Source: HR10 sp964615335 | Lineage (GTDB): Bacteria > Acidobacteriota > Blastocatellia > HR10 | DNA: 64,000 nt | Assembly (NCBI GenBank): GCA_964615335.1 | Contig: CAZTMT010000004.1 | Coordinates: 62,001 to 126,000, forward strand | Reading direction: 5' to 3' | In this document: positions 53,024 to 62,066 of the stretch, piece after piece | How positions within the stretch are numbered: position 1 is the first letter of the stretch | Layout of the letters: the number at the start of each line of letters is the position of its first letter | The notes under the pieces: model-generated | What the model was told of the DNA's origin: nothing | What the model saw: the letters and a program-made list of their open reading frames with translations, nothing else | The model's database searches: none | Program-made: the position numbers and the translations under genes

Positions 53024-53452
53024 ATGTACTGCCCCCGCTATTGCGCACAGTGCGGCCATCGGATCGAGCGGGAGAAGTGGCGCTTCTGGCACAGCCGGTA
53101 TTTTTGTTCGACCTGTGCGCGCATCCAGGAGCCTCGACGCCGGATCCTGCTCGGTCTGGTTCTGCTTGCCAGTATCGCCGCGGGCTTTGTTCTGGGACGC
53201 CTCACGGGATGCTCGGCTCCCGGTGAATCTTCGCTTGAGATCGAACGTCTGGTCCCCGGGAACATGACCCCTTTGCCGGCAGCGCGTACTTTCCTTTCGA
53301 CGCCGCGCCAGGTGCTCACCCGTTGCGGAGCTCCCACTCGAAGCGGAAGGCCCTGCCAACGCCCCGTGCGCGGAGGTGGCCGTTGCTGGCAACATCGCAC
53401 TCAGGAGATCTCCGGGGACAGACATCCCGCCCTCTCCCAGGATCCAAGGTGA
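53024..53452 (+). CDS. Small membrane protein with zinc ribbon and C-terminal Cys-rich motif
   Basis: This 142-residue protein starts YCAQCGHRIEREKWRFWHSR then YFCSTC, a zinc ribbon, followed by one membrane helix (ILLGLVLLASIAAGFVLGRL). The C-terminal region has TRCGAPTRSGRPCQRPV then GRCWQH, a Cys/His pattern (C-x8-C ... C-x2-H) that resembles a small metal-binding module seen at the ends of many unrelated proteins. The part between is low complexity. The two ends would face opposite sides of the membrane. The function is unknown. Confidence 0.65.
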   Translation: MYCPRYCAQCGHRIEREKWRFWHSRYFCSTCARIQEPRRRILLGLVLLASIAAGFVLGRLTGCSAPGESSLEIERLVPGNMTPLPAARTFLSTPRQVLTRCGAPTRSGRPCQRPVRGGGRCWQHRTQEISGDRHPALSQDPR

Positions 53453-53574
53453 GATCCGTTTCGAATAAGCTCAATCCGCATCTGAGGGCCTGTGTGAAGA
53501 TCGAAGCGGTCCAGCAGATCAAAGGCATGGACGAGGGCGGGCCCATGAGCGCCTTTCCGGGGAGGTGACCAAAA

Positions 53575-54222
53575 ATGAGGGTGTTGGTCGTGGATGAGCA
53601 CAAGAAGCCGGTGCGGGAGTCGTATGTCGTGCGACTGGGGGGATGGACCTTGAAGCGGTATCTTCACGAGGCGCCGGAGAACCTGATTTGGGAGTTTGTA
53701 CGCGGGGAGGTCATCACGCACTCTCCGGCAACGGCAGAACATCAAGATCTGGTTGGTTTTCTGTATCGTTTGATCGCAGGATACTGTGAAGCGAGGGGAT
53801 GGGGCAAAGTGCTCATGGGGCCGGCAGCGGTGCACATTCTCCCGGACGTGGTGCGGGAACCCGACGTGTTTGTGCTCGCTCCCGAGGACGTACCGAGGGC
53901 GAAGGGCGCGCCCCTGGATGTCCGACCGGTGCTGGTCATCGAAGTGGTGAGCCCAGCGAGCCGGACGATGGACCTTGGGGAAAAGGCGACGGACTATGCA
54001 ATGGCGGGAGTTCCGGAGTATTGGGTGGTGGATGGAGAGAGGCACGAGGTCGTCGCGCATCATTTAGTGGGAGCGCAGTACCGCGCGCAAACCATAACCT
54101 CAGGGCGGATGGACAGCCACACCGTGCCGGGCCTGTGGCTGGACGTAGCTTGGCTTTTCCACGAATCGAAGCCTGACGTGAGTGAGTGCTTGCGCGCTAT
54201 CCTGGGGCCTCCTGGGTCATGA
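53575..54222 (+). CDS. Uma2-family restriction-endonuclease-like protein (DUF820)
   Basis: This 215-residue Uma2 protein has a PD-(D/E)XK fold: FVRGEVITHSPATAEHQDLV early, VVREPDVFVLAPEDV with the Asp, and PVLVIEVVSPASRTMDLGEK with E-V-x-S-P and the later Asp-Lys, then AGVPEYWVVDGERHEV. These proteins are abundant in thermophiles and cyanobacteria and usually stand alone, with unknown physiological targets. The start at 53575 (ATG AGG) has GGGGAGGTG just upstream. It is not part of a restriction-modification pair. Confidence 0.9.
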   Translation: MRVLVVDEHKKPVRESYVVRLGGWTLKRYLHEAPENLIWEFVRGEVITHSPATAEHQDLVGFLYRLIAGYCEARGWGKVLMGPAAVHILPDVVREPDVFVLAPEDVPRAKGAPLDVRPVLVIEVVSPASRTMDLGEKATDYAMAGVPEYWVVDGERHEVVAHHLVGAQYRAQTITSGRMDSHTVPGLWLDVAWLFHESKPDVSECLRAILGPPGS

Positions 54223-54279
54223 GACGCTTTGCTGAAAAGAAACGGCCTGCGACCTCCGTCCTGAGAAGCAGAGAGCGAG

Positions 54280-54810
54280 ATGTCCAGACCCCACCTTCTG
54301 ATCACCGGACGGCCGGGCGTCGGTAAGACGACGCTCATTCGGGAGCTGGCCGAGCGATTGATCCCTCGGGCGGCCGGATTCTACACGCTCGAAGTACGCG
54401 ATGCGGCCAACCGTCGCGTTGGGTTCGAGATCGTCACACTCGGGGGCGAGCGTCGCCTCTTCGCTCATGTGGATTTCCCTTCGCCCTATCGCGTCTCTCG
54501 CTATGGTGTGGACGTGGAGGCCCTGGATGTCGTCGCTGTCCCGACACTGGAGCGGGGATTGGCCGATGCCTCCATCTGTTTCCTCATCGTGGATGAGATC
54601 GCGCGCATGGAGTTGTTCTCTCGGGCATTCTGTCGCGTCCTGGAGCGCGCCCTGGCGAGTCCCAAGCGCCTCATCGCGACGCTTCAAAAAGGCGCGCATC
54701 CGCTTCTAGAGCGAATCCGAACGCGACCTGATGTCGAGCTGTGGGAGCTGACTCCAGCCAATCGGTCCCAGATGCTCGCGCGCCTGCTGTACCGCCTCGG
54801 GCTGCAGTGA
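54280..54810 (+). CDS. THEP1-type nucleoside triphosphatase
   Basis: This 176-residue P-loop NTPase of the THEP1 family has LLITGRPGVGKTTLIRELAE as Walker A, FLIVDEIARMELFS as Walker B with the family E-x-x-x-x-E/M pattern, and AGFYTLEVRD with an R-x-GFE-type block (NRRVGFEIVTL). Characterised members hydrolyse ATP, GTP and other nucleotides slowly; the cellular role is not known. It ends before a gap of 185 bases in which nothing is seen. Confidence 0.88.
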   Translation: MSRPHLLITGRPGVGKTTLIRELAERLIPRAAGFYTLEVRDAANRRVGFEIVTLGGERRLFAHVDFPSPYRVSRYGVDVEALDVVAVPTLERGLADASICFLIVDEIARMELFSRAFCRVLERALASPKRLIATLQKGAHPLLERIRTRPDVELWELTPANRSQMLARLLYRLGLQ

Positions 54811-54995
54811 AGAAATCTGCGGGCTCACGCAGATGCTCCTTCCCCCAGAGAGGGGACGCCAGGCCAGCGCGGGGAAAAGACCTTCCCGAAAGGAACCCGG
54901 CGAGCTTCTTCCGGGAAGGCCTCAAGGTGTTCGCACACCTGACTGATCAGGATCTGGGAATATTCGCGGAGTGAAGAAACCGGAAGGCGCCGACG

Positions 54996-55205
54996 CTAGA
55001 GCTTCACGACGTTCTCGGCCTGCAATCCCTTAGGACTTTCTACGAGATCGAACTCCACGAGCTGACCTTCCTTCAGGGACTTGTATCCTTCCTCCTGAAT
55101 GGCGGAATAGTGAACGAACACATCGGGACGGCCATCGGGTTGCTCGATGAACCCGTAGCCCTTCTGGTTATTGAACCATTTCACTCTCCCTCGCATTCTC
55201 GGCAT
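54996..55205 (-). CDS. csp: Cold-shock protein (CspA family)
   Basis: This 69-residue OB-fold protein binds single-stranded RNA and DNA. GRVKWFNNQKGYGFIEQPDG holds RNP1 (KGYGFI), and DVFVHYSAI is RNP2. The last strand ends GLQAENVVKL. AGGAGGTG lies just before ATG 55205. The upstream leader contains an intrinsic terminator, described separately, which suggests self-regulated read-through since CspA-type proteins melt terminator hairpins. Confidence 0.95.
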   Translation of the reverse strand: MPRMRGRVKWFNNQKGYGFIEQPDGRPDVFVHYSAIQEEGYKSLKEGQLVEFDLVESPKGLQAENVVKL

Positions 55206-55265
55206 AGCTGCACCTCCTGACTGATAAGGATCCTCGCGTCAGCTCTCTGGCGGGAGCTTCCGCGG

Positions 55266-55318
55266 AAAAGAAAAAAGCCGCCGACCGACACCTCGGAGAG
55301 AAGGTGCAAGGCAGCGGC
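55266..55318 (-). terminator. Intrinsic terminator inside the csp leader
   Basis: On the minus strand GCCGCTGCC ... GGTCGGCGGC can pair over 55277-55318, with an inner GCACC/GGTGT helix, and TTTTTTCTTTT follows at about 55276-55266. It lies between the csp promoter and the csp start. It could end a short RNA of about 100 bases or act as an attenuator for csp. Confidence 0.75.
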
Positions 55319-55373
55319 CCGCACTTTCTATCTCACCACGTACAACCCACAACATACAGCGCGTGCGAGCTGC

Positions 55374-55402
55374 ATACTAAAGCAAGAGGGCGCACGAGTC
55401 AA
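55374..55402 (-). promoter_or_regulatory. Promoter upstream of the csp leader
   Basis: TTGACT (55397-55402) and TAGTAT (55374-55379) are 17 bases apart, predicting a start near 55367 and a 160-base csp leader. Confidence 0.8.
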
Positions 55403-55467
55403 GACTTTTTTATGCCCCGTTGAACTCTTTCGCCCACCGAAGTCAGAAGGGAGGCGTCTTCCTGTAC

Positions 55468-57567
55468 TCAGGCTCCTCCCAATGGGGGAGCGACTAGGAG
55501 TACAGGCGTCGAGACGACGTTGTTCTCCTCGTTGGTCTCTTGAAGAACGTTCTCCGAATCTATGGTGAGCGTGAGAAGGGCCGGCCCGGGAGGCACGGGG
55601 ATGGGGAGCAGCAGTCCCGGAAGGCGGATGGAGGTGGGAATGTGAACCGTCGTGAGGAAGGGAACGACGCGACCCGGCTCCAGGCGCGAGCTTTCAATCG
55701 TCTTCACAGGCGCGCGAATCTGGAAGGGGAAGGGACCCACCTGAATCGTCACCGCGAGAGCGATCTCGTGAGTCGCCGGACCGGCAGCCCCGGAACCTTG
55801 ATTGGAGAGCAGGAAGAAGACGGGAGTTGGAGCGCCGAGAGTCACCACTGGGGGATCACCCGGGGCAAGAACGCGCAGGCCGCTCGCCGTGAGATCGGGC
55901 AGAGGTGTCGTGAGTCGAATGGAGATCTCGAGGACGTTATCCGTCTCATCGGATTCGCGGACGGCCCCGCGGAGAAGCTCCGGCGTCGGAGGGTCTGCGA
56001 TCAGGCGGATGAGAGCTTGACCGGCTTGAGCTTCAGGCGGGACACGGAGAGCGAAATCCACAGGGGGGATTTCGGATTGGCCCGCTGCCAGTGAACGGCG
56101 AGTGCGAAACTCGTTGTACGTGAGCTGTCGTCCCGCTTGCCAGAGCTCGGCGCGAACGCTCACTCCCGCCGGAACGGGAGCGCGGTCCTGCGGATGATCC
56201 CTCACATTCGCGACGCGAAAGCGCACGCTCACCGACTGACCCAGAAGGACCTCTTGAGGAACGAAGGGATCTCGGAGACGCACATTCGGAAGATCAATGT
56301 GAAACTCCGCGCGCGTCGGCTCGACATCGGTATCCGTCTCCGTCTCTTCGGAGACGCGATCGACGGTGATCCACACGGATGCGTCGCCTTCTTCCTGATC
56401 GGCAGGGATTGAGAGCGTGAAGGAGGGCCAGGCCGATTCCTCTCCCCCGATCTGCACGCCTCCTCCGCAGGGGGCCAGGGTGACGTTCTCGAGCCGAATC
56501 GCCTCGGGAGTCACCGGAAGCGGTTTCCCTGCCGCTTGGGCGCGGACGCGCACCTGAAGCGCCGGACTTGTCCCCAGCACGTTCCCCCGGTTGACGAGGG
56601 TGAAGCCCAGCGCTACGGTCTCAGCGGGCAGGGCCGGATCGGGAGTGAGAACAATGTCTTCCACTTTCACATCCGCCCCCGCACCGATCCGAAGCAAACG
56701 GCGTTCGGTGAGTCCTTCGGGATGAAGCTGAAGCTGGAGTTCCAGGACGTGTCCGACAACGAGAGCTGAAGTGGGGACCTGCAACGGTTCCGGCAAGCGA
56801 ATCATCCGCCGTTCTCCGGGACTGATTCGACCCAGTGGCATCCGTCCGCTCACCCAAAGGGTATCGCGATCCCGAAGCTCATAGGCGAGCTGCGCATCGT
56901 CTACCGGATCGAACGTCTCATTGAGGATCTCCAGTTCGAATCGAACAGAGGCCATCCCTTGACAATCGGGGAGTACGGTGGGAAAGACCTTGAGATTGCG
57001 CATCCGAAGGCGAGCAATGGTGACCTCCTGCGCTGTCGAGCGGAGCTGATACGACCTGTGAGCCGAACGAAGGCGCATGACGGCCAGAGCGAAGTGACGC
57101 CCCGCGCGCGGGGGCGCTTCGGGGATTCGGAAGAGAAACCTCAGCAGGCGGTGCGCGCGCGGAGCGATCGTCTCGCGGGGGAGTGCCTCCCAGATCGGAA
57201 GGCCAAGGCTCAGGAGTTCCGCATTCTCAAGGGGCCCCGGTTCGGGAGGTTCCGTTTCTTCGGGGCCAAGGAGAAAGATCCGCAGGGATTCGATCTGGAG
57301 CGCATCGTCCCCGTGGTTTCTCACAAGCACGCGCGCGGTCGCGAGGTCTCCCGGGGAGAGGATCTGGGGATGAACTTCCAGAAGTGGCACCCGCGCCTTC
57401 TCCCGGGAGCTCGATTCCATCGTCACACTCACCGGCAGGGCCAGGAGGAGCCCCGCGCAACCGAGATACTTTCGCGATCTCTTTCGATCCCGCACGGGAA
57501 AGACCGTAGCGAGTTTTTCGCGCGGGGGCAAGAGGGAGCGAGCGGGAATCGGTGAAGATTCCCGCAT
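55468..57567 (-). CDS. CARDB-repeat exported protein
   Basis: This 699-residue protein begins with a hydrophobic export segment near residues 35-50 (YLGCAGLLLALPVSVTMESS), preceded by a basic stretch. The rest is a series of beta-rich CARDB/APHP-like modules, recognised by repeated turns such as TLVNRGNVLGTSPALQVRVR, FRVANVRDHPQDRAPVP, LTASGLRVLAPGDPPVV and the family-typical ending DSENVLQETNEENNVVSTP. Such modules are found in surface adhesins and protease-associated proteins. Ten bases separate it from the upstream Spy-like gene, so they are co-transcribed. The export signal is somewhat far from the ATG at 57567; a later start is possible. Confidence 0.75.
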   Translation of the reverse strand: MRESSPIPARSLLPPREKLATVFPVRDRKRSRKYLGCAGLLLALPVSVTMESSSREKARVPLLEVHPQILSPGDLATARVLVRNHGDDALQIESLRIFLLGPEETEPPEPGPLENAELLSLGLPIWEALPRETIAPRAHRLLRFLFRIPEAPPRAGRHFALAVMRLRSAHRSYQLRSTAQEVTIARLRMRNLKVFPTVLPDCQGMASVRFELEILNETFDPVDDAQLAYELRDRDTLWVSGRMPLGRISPGERRMIRLPEPLQVPTSALVVGHVLELQLQLHPEGLTERRLLRIGAGADVKVEDIVLTPDPALPAETVALGFTLVNRGNVLGTSPALQVRVRAQAAGKPLPVTPEAIRLENVTLAPCGGGVQIGGEESAWPSFTLSIPADQEEGDASVWITVDRVSEETETDTDVEPTRAEFHIDLPNVRLRDPFVPQEVLLGQSVSVRFRVANVRDHPQDRAPVPAGVSVRAELWQAGRQLTYNEFRTRRSLAAGQSEIPPVDFALRVPPEAQAGQALIRLIADPPTPELLRGAVRESDETDNVLEISIRLTTPLPDLTASGLRVLAPGDPPVVTLGAPTPVFFLLSNQGSGAAGPATHEIALAVTIQVGPFPFQIRAPVKTIESSRLEPGRVVPFLTTVHIPTSIRLPGLLLPIPVPPGPALLTLTIDSENVLQETNEENNVVSTPVLLVAPPLGGA

Positions 57568-57577
57568 CGCGCCGTGG

Positions 57578-58048
57578 TCACCGGGGCCGCACCAGGGGGG
57601 CGGGTCTGCCCGGGAGAGTCCCCAGAAGACCCAGCCGGCGCATCCGCCGGGGCGCCTGTGTCTGCCGCCACTGTTGCCACTTCTGCTTCTGCTCGGGTGT
57701 GAGCACGGCTTCAAGATCCGCGCGCAGCTTCTGGTTCAGCTCGCGCAGTCGCTTGCGCAGCTCTCGCTGCTCGAGCATGAGCTGTCCGATTGTTGTCGCA
57801 TTGGGCTGCGGCGCTTCCAGAGCGTTGCGCAGCGCATGGGTCTTGGCCCGCAGCTCTTGCTGCAGGGGGAAGGCGGCGTTGCGATGGGCTTTGACCGCCT
57901 CCTGGATCCGGGTGATTTGCTCTGGTGTGAGCCCCAGTTCTTCTCTCAGACGGAGAAGCTCAGCCGGACGCTGGGCCCAAAGCATCCTCTCTCCCCCCGT
58001 CAGAAGCAGCAGCCCCAGCGCCGCTGTCACCAGTGTCCTTCGTCGCAT
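57578..58048 (-). CDS. Spy/CpxP-like periplasmic protein
   Basis: This 156-residue protein has a signal peptide (RRRTLVTAALGLLLLTGG then MLWAQR) and two LTxxQ-type motifs, GLTPEQITRIQEAV near 40 and VLTPEQKQKWQQW near 115, framing long helices rich in Arg, Glu and Gln. This is the all-helical Spy/CpxP/CnrX fold: periplasmic chaperones or heavy-metal sensors. It is the first gene of the two-gene unit with the CARDB protein. Confidence 0.85.
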   Translation of the reverse strand: MRRRTLVTAALGLLLLTGGERMLWAQRPAELLRLREELGLTPEQITRIQEAVKAHRNAAFPLQQELRAKTHALRNALEAPQPNATTIGQLMLEQRELRKRLRELNQKLRADLEAVLTPEQKQKWQQWRQTQAPRRMRRLGLLGTLPGRPAPLVRPR

Positions 58049-58181
58049 AGCTTTTCCTCCCTCTCGCCTTCGTGATCGGTCGGCTCCCCCGGCTGGGGAA
58101 GCGACCTCTTCCTCTTTCTAGGATGGAGCTGCGCCGAGAAAAGTTTGAAAATCTGCGGCGGGTGGGTTCTGCTGCACCTTG

Positions 58182-58211
58182 TTGTGAGCCGTGAGAAAGC
58201 GGAGATATACT
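58182..58211 (+). promoter_or_regulatory. Promoter for the ZIP transporter-uvrC pair
   Basis: TTGTGA (58182-58187) and TATACT (58206-58211) are 18 bases apart, with a start near 58218 and ATG at 58246. Confidence 0.6.
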
Positions 58212-58245
58212 TTGTGTTTTGAACGTCGCGGGTTCAGGCACGCGG

Positions 58246-58995
58246 ATGATGGAAGCGATGCTCTTCGGAGTCCTGGCGGCCGGGGCGACCGTACTGGGGG
58301 GGCTATGGGGGACATGGCCGCGCCTTTTCGCCCGTCGCGAGGTGATCATGTATGCTCTTGCCCTGGGGGCCGGGTTTCTCCTGGCTGCTGTTTTCCTGAA
58401 GATGATCCCCGCCAGTCTCGATCTGGAGTTGTGGCGCGGGCGGTGGGTGCCGCCTTTGCTTCTGGTCCTGAGCGGATACCTGCTCATCCAATTTTTCGAG
58501 CACACGCTGGCTCCGCATTTCCATTTCGGGGAGGAGACGCACGCGGAGGCGCTTGTGGGCCAGCGCACGGTGTGGGCGGCGATCGGGGGCGTGGCGCTTC
58601 ATGCATTCTTCGATGGAGTGGCCATGGCCGCCGGATTTCATGTGGCTCCTCGGGTGGGTATTCTCATCTCCTTGGCCATTTTTTTTCATAAGCTGCCCGA
58701 GGGGTTCACCGTGGCCTCGATCGTGCTCGCTTCCGGGCGTTCCTCGCACGCTGCCCGGTGGGCCAGCATGGCCGTAGCGGCGGCGACGCTTCTGGGGTTC
58801 TTTCTGGTCGGCCTTGCTGAGGGAGGGATTCCCTATGCCTTGCCCCTTTCGGCGGGCGTCACGCTCTATGTCGCCGCGTCGGACTTGATCCCGGAGATCA
58901 ATCGGGAGAATCGGGGCGCTGCCTCGCTTGTTGTCTTCCTCGGCGTTGCGCTCTATTATATCACCGAGCAGGCGCTTGAGGCGTTTGGGCTATGA
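58246..58995 (+). CDS. ZIP-family divalent metal transporter
   Basis: This 249-residue membrane protein has eight predicted helices. In helices IV and V it has ALHAFFDGVAMAAGFHVAP and IFFHKLPEGFTVASIVLASG, the histidine-containing metal sites of ZIP permeases (zinc, iron or manganese uptake). GAGFLLAAVFLKMIPAS in helix II is also typical. It ends ATGA over the uvrC start, so both are on one transcript. A TTG at 58219 coincides with the predicted start site and is not the start. Confidence 0.85.
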   Translation: MMEAMLFGVLAAGATVLGGLWGTWPRLFARREVIMYALALGAGFLLAAVFLKMIPASLDLELWRGRWVPPLLLVLSGYLLIQFFEHTLAPHFHFGEETHAEALVGQRTVWAAIGGVALHAFFDGVAMAAGFHVAPRVGILISLAIFFHKLPEGFTVASIVLASGRSSHAARWASMAVAAATLLGFFLVGLAEGGIPYALPLSAGVTLYVAASDLIPEINRENRGAASLVVFLGVALYYITEQALEAFGL

Positions 58996-60824
58996 CGCTT
59001 CTGGAGAAGATTCGGCGGCTCCCCGAATCCCCGGGATGTTATCTGTATCGCGATCGCGCCGGCGAGGTCATCTACGTCGGCAAGGCGAAGAACCTGCGCC
59101 ATCGCGTGCGCCAGTACTTTTACTCCTCGCGCGGGCAGGATGTGAAGACCTCGGAACTTGTCGCCCAGATCGCGGATCTGGAATTCATCGTCACCGACAG
59201 CGAGATCGAAGCGCTCATCCTGGAGAGTCACCTCATCAAGCAGTATCAGCCGCGCTTCAATGCGCTTCTGAAAGACGACAAGCACTATCCGCATCTGAAA
59301 CTCACCCTCAACGAGCCCTTCCCGCGCGTGCTGAAGGTGCGCCGGATCGAGCGCGATGGGGCGCTCTATTTCGGTCCGTATCTGCCCGCCTCGCTGGCGG
59401 ACGAGCTTCTGGATCTCATCCAGCGCGAGTTTCGCCTTCGGCCCTGCTCGGATGAGGTCTTTCATGCGTATCGGCGGAAGGGACGGCCGTGCTTGCAGTA
59501 TGAGATCAAGCGCTGTTTGGGGCCGTGTGTGGAGGGGCTTTTCGGACGCCAGCAGTACTGGGAGGCCGTGCAGGACGTGCGCTTGTTCCTGGAAGGGAAA
59601 AGGAGCGATCTGCTTCGGAGCTTGCGCGAGCGCATGGAGGAAGCAGCCCGTGAGTTGCGGTTTGAGGCGGCGGCCCGGTATCGCGATCTGCTGCGCGCCG
59701 TCGAGCGGCTCAGTGAGGGGCAGAAGATGGCGCTCACGACCGAGGTGGATGCGGATATCTTCGGCCTGCATACGGATGGGCAGCGGGTGACGCTGTGTCT
59801 TTTCACCATGCGCCAGGGGAAGGTCATCGGCAAGCGCGACTTCCATTGGGAGGAAATCCCCCTCGGAGGGCTCGGGCGATTCCTCGCGCAGGTTCTCGTG
59901 CAATATTACGCGGAAGGAGCGTATGTTCCGGCGGAAGTTGTTCTCCCCTGCGCTCTGGAGGAGAGAGAGTTGATCGAACAGTGGTTGAGCGCGAGCAAGG
60001 GCAAGCCCGTGCGCGTGCACGAGCCCCGGCGGGGGACGAAAAGAGATCTTGTCGCCCTGGCCTCGCAGAATGCGCGATTCGCCTTCCAGGAGCGCTTCCG
60101 CGTGCTTCGCCCCTCGACGTCCGAAGTGCTGCAAGAGCTGGCGCGCGTGCTTCGGTTGCCGCGGCTGCCGGAGCGGATCGAAGCTTTTGATGTCTCCCAT
60201 TGGCAGGGTACCGAGATGGTCGCCTCGCTCGTCGTGTGCCAAGGGGGGACGATGTGCAAGAGCGAGTATCGCCATTACGTCGTGAAGACGGCGCGCGAGG
60301 GGGATGATTACGGGGCGCTTCGAGAGGTCGTCTCCCGCCGCTATGCGCGCTGCCTGCGCGAGTCGCGCCCGCTCCCCGATCTGGTGCTCATTGATGGAGG
60401 GAAGGGGCAGTTGCGCGCTGCACAGGAGGCGCTTCGGGAGCTGAATCTCACCGACCTGCCGATCGCGGCCCTCGCCAAAAGGGAAGAGCTTCTCTACATC
60501 CCGGGAGAGAAACGCCCGCTCGTTCTGGATCGCCACTCGCCGGCGCTGCATCTGATTCAGGCCATTCGTGACGAGGCGCATCGCTTCGCCGTGACGTTCC
60601 ACCATCGGCGGCGACGGCAGCGCGACTTCTCCTCGGAGCTTTTAGCCATCCCGGGGATTGGCCCCAAGCGGAAAGAGCTTCTATTGCGAAATCTCGGGAG
60701 CCTGGAACGCATTCGGCAGGCGACTGTTGAGGAATTACGTCCTTTCGTCGGGGAATCTCTGGCGCGTCGGATCGTCCAGCATTTTGCAGCCTGTCAGAAG
60801 GCTCAGTCTGCGACCGGCGGGTGA
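58992..60824 (+). CDS. uvrC: UvrABC excinuclease subunit C
   Basis: This 610-residue nucleotide-excision-repair nuclease cuts both sides of DNA damage. GCYLYRDRAGEVIYVGKAKN is the N-terminal GIY-YIG nuclease, RMEEAARELRFEAAARYRD the UVR motif that binds UvrB, and RIEAFDVSHWQGTEMVASLV starts the RNase H-like C-terminal nuclease with LVLIDGGKGQLRAAQEAL. HhH motifs form the end (ELLAIPGIGPKRKELLLRN). The length is typical. It is coupled by ATGA to a ZIP transporter, an uncommon partner. Confidence 0.96.
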   Translation: MTLLEKIRRLPESPGCYLYRDRAGEVIYVGKAKNLRHRVRQYFYSSRGQDVKTSELVAQIADLEFIVTDSEIEALILESHLIKQYQPRFNALLKDDKHYPHLKLTLNEPFPRVLKVRRIERDGALYFGPYLPASLADELLDLIQREFRLRPCSDEVFHAYRRKGRPCLQYEIKRCLGPCVEGLFGRQQYWEAVQDVRLFLEGKRSDLLRSLRERMEEAARELRFEAAARYRDLLRAVERLSEGQKMALTTEVDADIFGLHTDGQRVTLCLFTMRQGKVIGKRDFHWEEIPLGGLGRFLAQVLVQYYAEGAYVPAEVVLPCALEERELIEQWLSASKGKPVRVHEPRRGTKRDLVALASQNARFAFQERFRVLRPSTSEVLQELARVLRLPRLPERIEAFDVSHWQGTEMVASLVVCQGGTMCKSEYRHYVVKTAREGDDYGALREVVSRRYARCLRESRPLPDLVLIDGGKGQLRAAQEALRELNLTDLPIAALAKREELLYIPGEKRPLVLDRHSPALHLIQAIRDEAHRFAVTFHHRRRRQRDFSSELLAIPGIGPKRKELLLRNLGSLERIRQATVEELRPFVGESLARRIVQHFAACQKAQSATGG

Positions 60825-60837
60825 ATCGGTCGCGGCC

Positions 60838-61686
60838 TCATCGAAGCCATCCGGATCCCCCCTCTTGCGGGGAACGCCAGAGGGACTCCGGCGGTCCTGA
60901 GCGCAGTCCGAAAAGATCCCGATAGGCCGCGGCCGCAGCGCAGACGATCCAGGGGGCTGTGACGAAAACCCCGACCCCACATCCGAGCACGCCCGCGATG
61001 AGCAGAAGGATGAAGACGACGCCCAGAACCCAGAACATCACCCAGTGACGCGAGACGACGACTTTCCACGCTTCGTTGAGCGCTGACGCAATATCCAGCT
61101 TCCGATCCAGAAGCAGGGGATAAACGAAGGCGAAAAGGGCGAAGACCAGAGGGGAGAAGGCCAGCGAGATCAACCCCATCACCGGGGCGCGCTCGGTGAT
61201 TCCCCCGAGCGAGGAATGGATGAAGACCTCAATGAGCCAGGCCAGCAGAGCCATCCAGAAGTGTTCGAAGCCTTTGAAGAGATCCCCAAGCTGGGCTTTC
61301 TCGCCCCGCATGACCTGAAAGGCCATGAAGTAAAGGCCCAGCAGGAACGGGCCCGTCGTGAGGGTGAGCGTCACCAGAGAGAGGAAGGAGGCGATCAGAG
61401 CGGCCAGCATGAAGGTGGGCCACTCGCGCGTGAAGATCGTCCATCCTTCCGAGAGCCAGAGTCCGACATCCACGCGAACCTCCGTGGGAGAGGATGGAGG
61501 AGGGGGAATCGAGGGGGGCAAATAAGCCGGTTCGGTCGGACGGGCCTCCGTCAAAGTTGTGGGGGGAGGCTCCAGAAGGCGCGTCGGTACTTCCTCCTCA
61601 GAGGGCTCCCACAGGCGCGCTCCACACCGTCGGCAGAATCGCGCCGTCTCTGCCGACTCCGTTCCGCACTTCGGGCAAATGAGCAT
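60838..61686 (-). CDS. Zinc-ribbon + integral membrane protein
   Basis: This 282-residue protein has a zinc ribbon (MLICPKCGTESAETARFCRR then CGARLW), a Pro-rich linker of about 50 residues and then five to six membrane helices with a glycine-proline pattern resembling DUF2189/COG5473-type membrane proteins (GWTIFTREWPTFMLAALIAS; LDIASALNEAWKVVVSRH). It shares the zinc-ribbon-linker-membrane architecture with the RDD protein of the signalling cluster. It ends 14 bases from the uvrC stop, convergent. Function unknown. Confidence 0.72.
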   Translation of the reverse strand: MLICPKCGTESAETARFCRRCGARLWEPSEEEVPTRLLEPPPTTLTEARPTEPAYLPPSIPPPPSSPTEVRVDVGLWLSEGWTIFTREWPTFMLAALIASFLSLVTLTLTTGPFLLGLYFMAFQVMRGEKAQLGDLFKGFEHFWMALLAWLIEVFIHSSLGGITERAPVMGLISLAFSPLVFALFAFVYPLLLDRKLDIASALNEAWKVVVSRHWVMFWVLGVVFILLLIAGVLGCGVGVFVTAPWIVCAAAAAYRDLFGLRSGPPESLWRSPQEGGSGWLR

Positions 61687-61750
61687 GCTCACCCCCACTT
61701 CATCCGCGCGCGGACCGAGGAGCCATCGCCGCGTGGGAAGCTCATGCCCC

Positions 61751-61915
61751 TCAGCTCTTCTTCGACGTCACGGCGTAGAAGGCGGCCGGTTGTTGCTCGA
61801 CCTTCTTGCTGCCGCACTTGGGACATTTCACCTTCTTCTTCTCGTACTCGGCGATGCTCATGGTCACGGTGAACTTCCGATGGCATTGTGCGCAGCGATA
61901 TTCGTATACCGGCAT
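61751..61915 (-). CDS. FmdB-family small zinc-ribbon protein
   Basis: This 54-residue protein begins MPVYEYRCAQCHRKFTVTMS and has a second CxxC in VKCPKCGSKKVEQQ, the FmdB/CxxC_CXXC_SSSS zinc ribbon. GAGGAGGTGACGCC precedes the ATG. Such proteins are thought to be putative regulators or metal carriers, with little evidence. It is the gene directly upstream of the zinc-ribbon membrane protein, 64 bases away. Confidence 0.85.
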   Translation of the reverse strand: MPVYEYRCAQCHRKFTVTMSIAEYEKKKVKCPKCGSKKVEQQPAAFYAVTSKKS

Positions 61916-62066
61916 GGCGTCACCTCCTCATCTCTGGTTTGATGTCCCCATCCGGTGTCTTGGAGCCGCTCCTCTTCTCTCCCTGCGGAGCGAAGTCAAG
62001 CGGCCATTATCATCATAGCACATTTGCGCCCTCAGTAAAGGAAGCGGGGCGACTGAGAAAACGATT

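Noticed and set aside
58956..60605. 549-codon minus-strand frame opposite uvrC
   Set aside because: It is a shadow of uvrC; composition rich in Arg, His and Gln is typical of antisense frames here.
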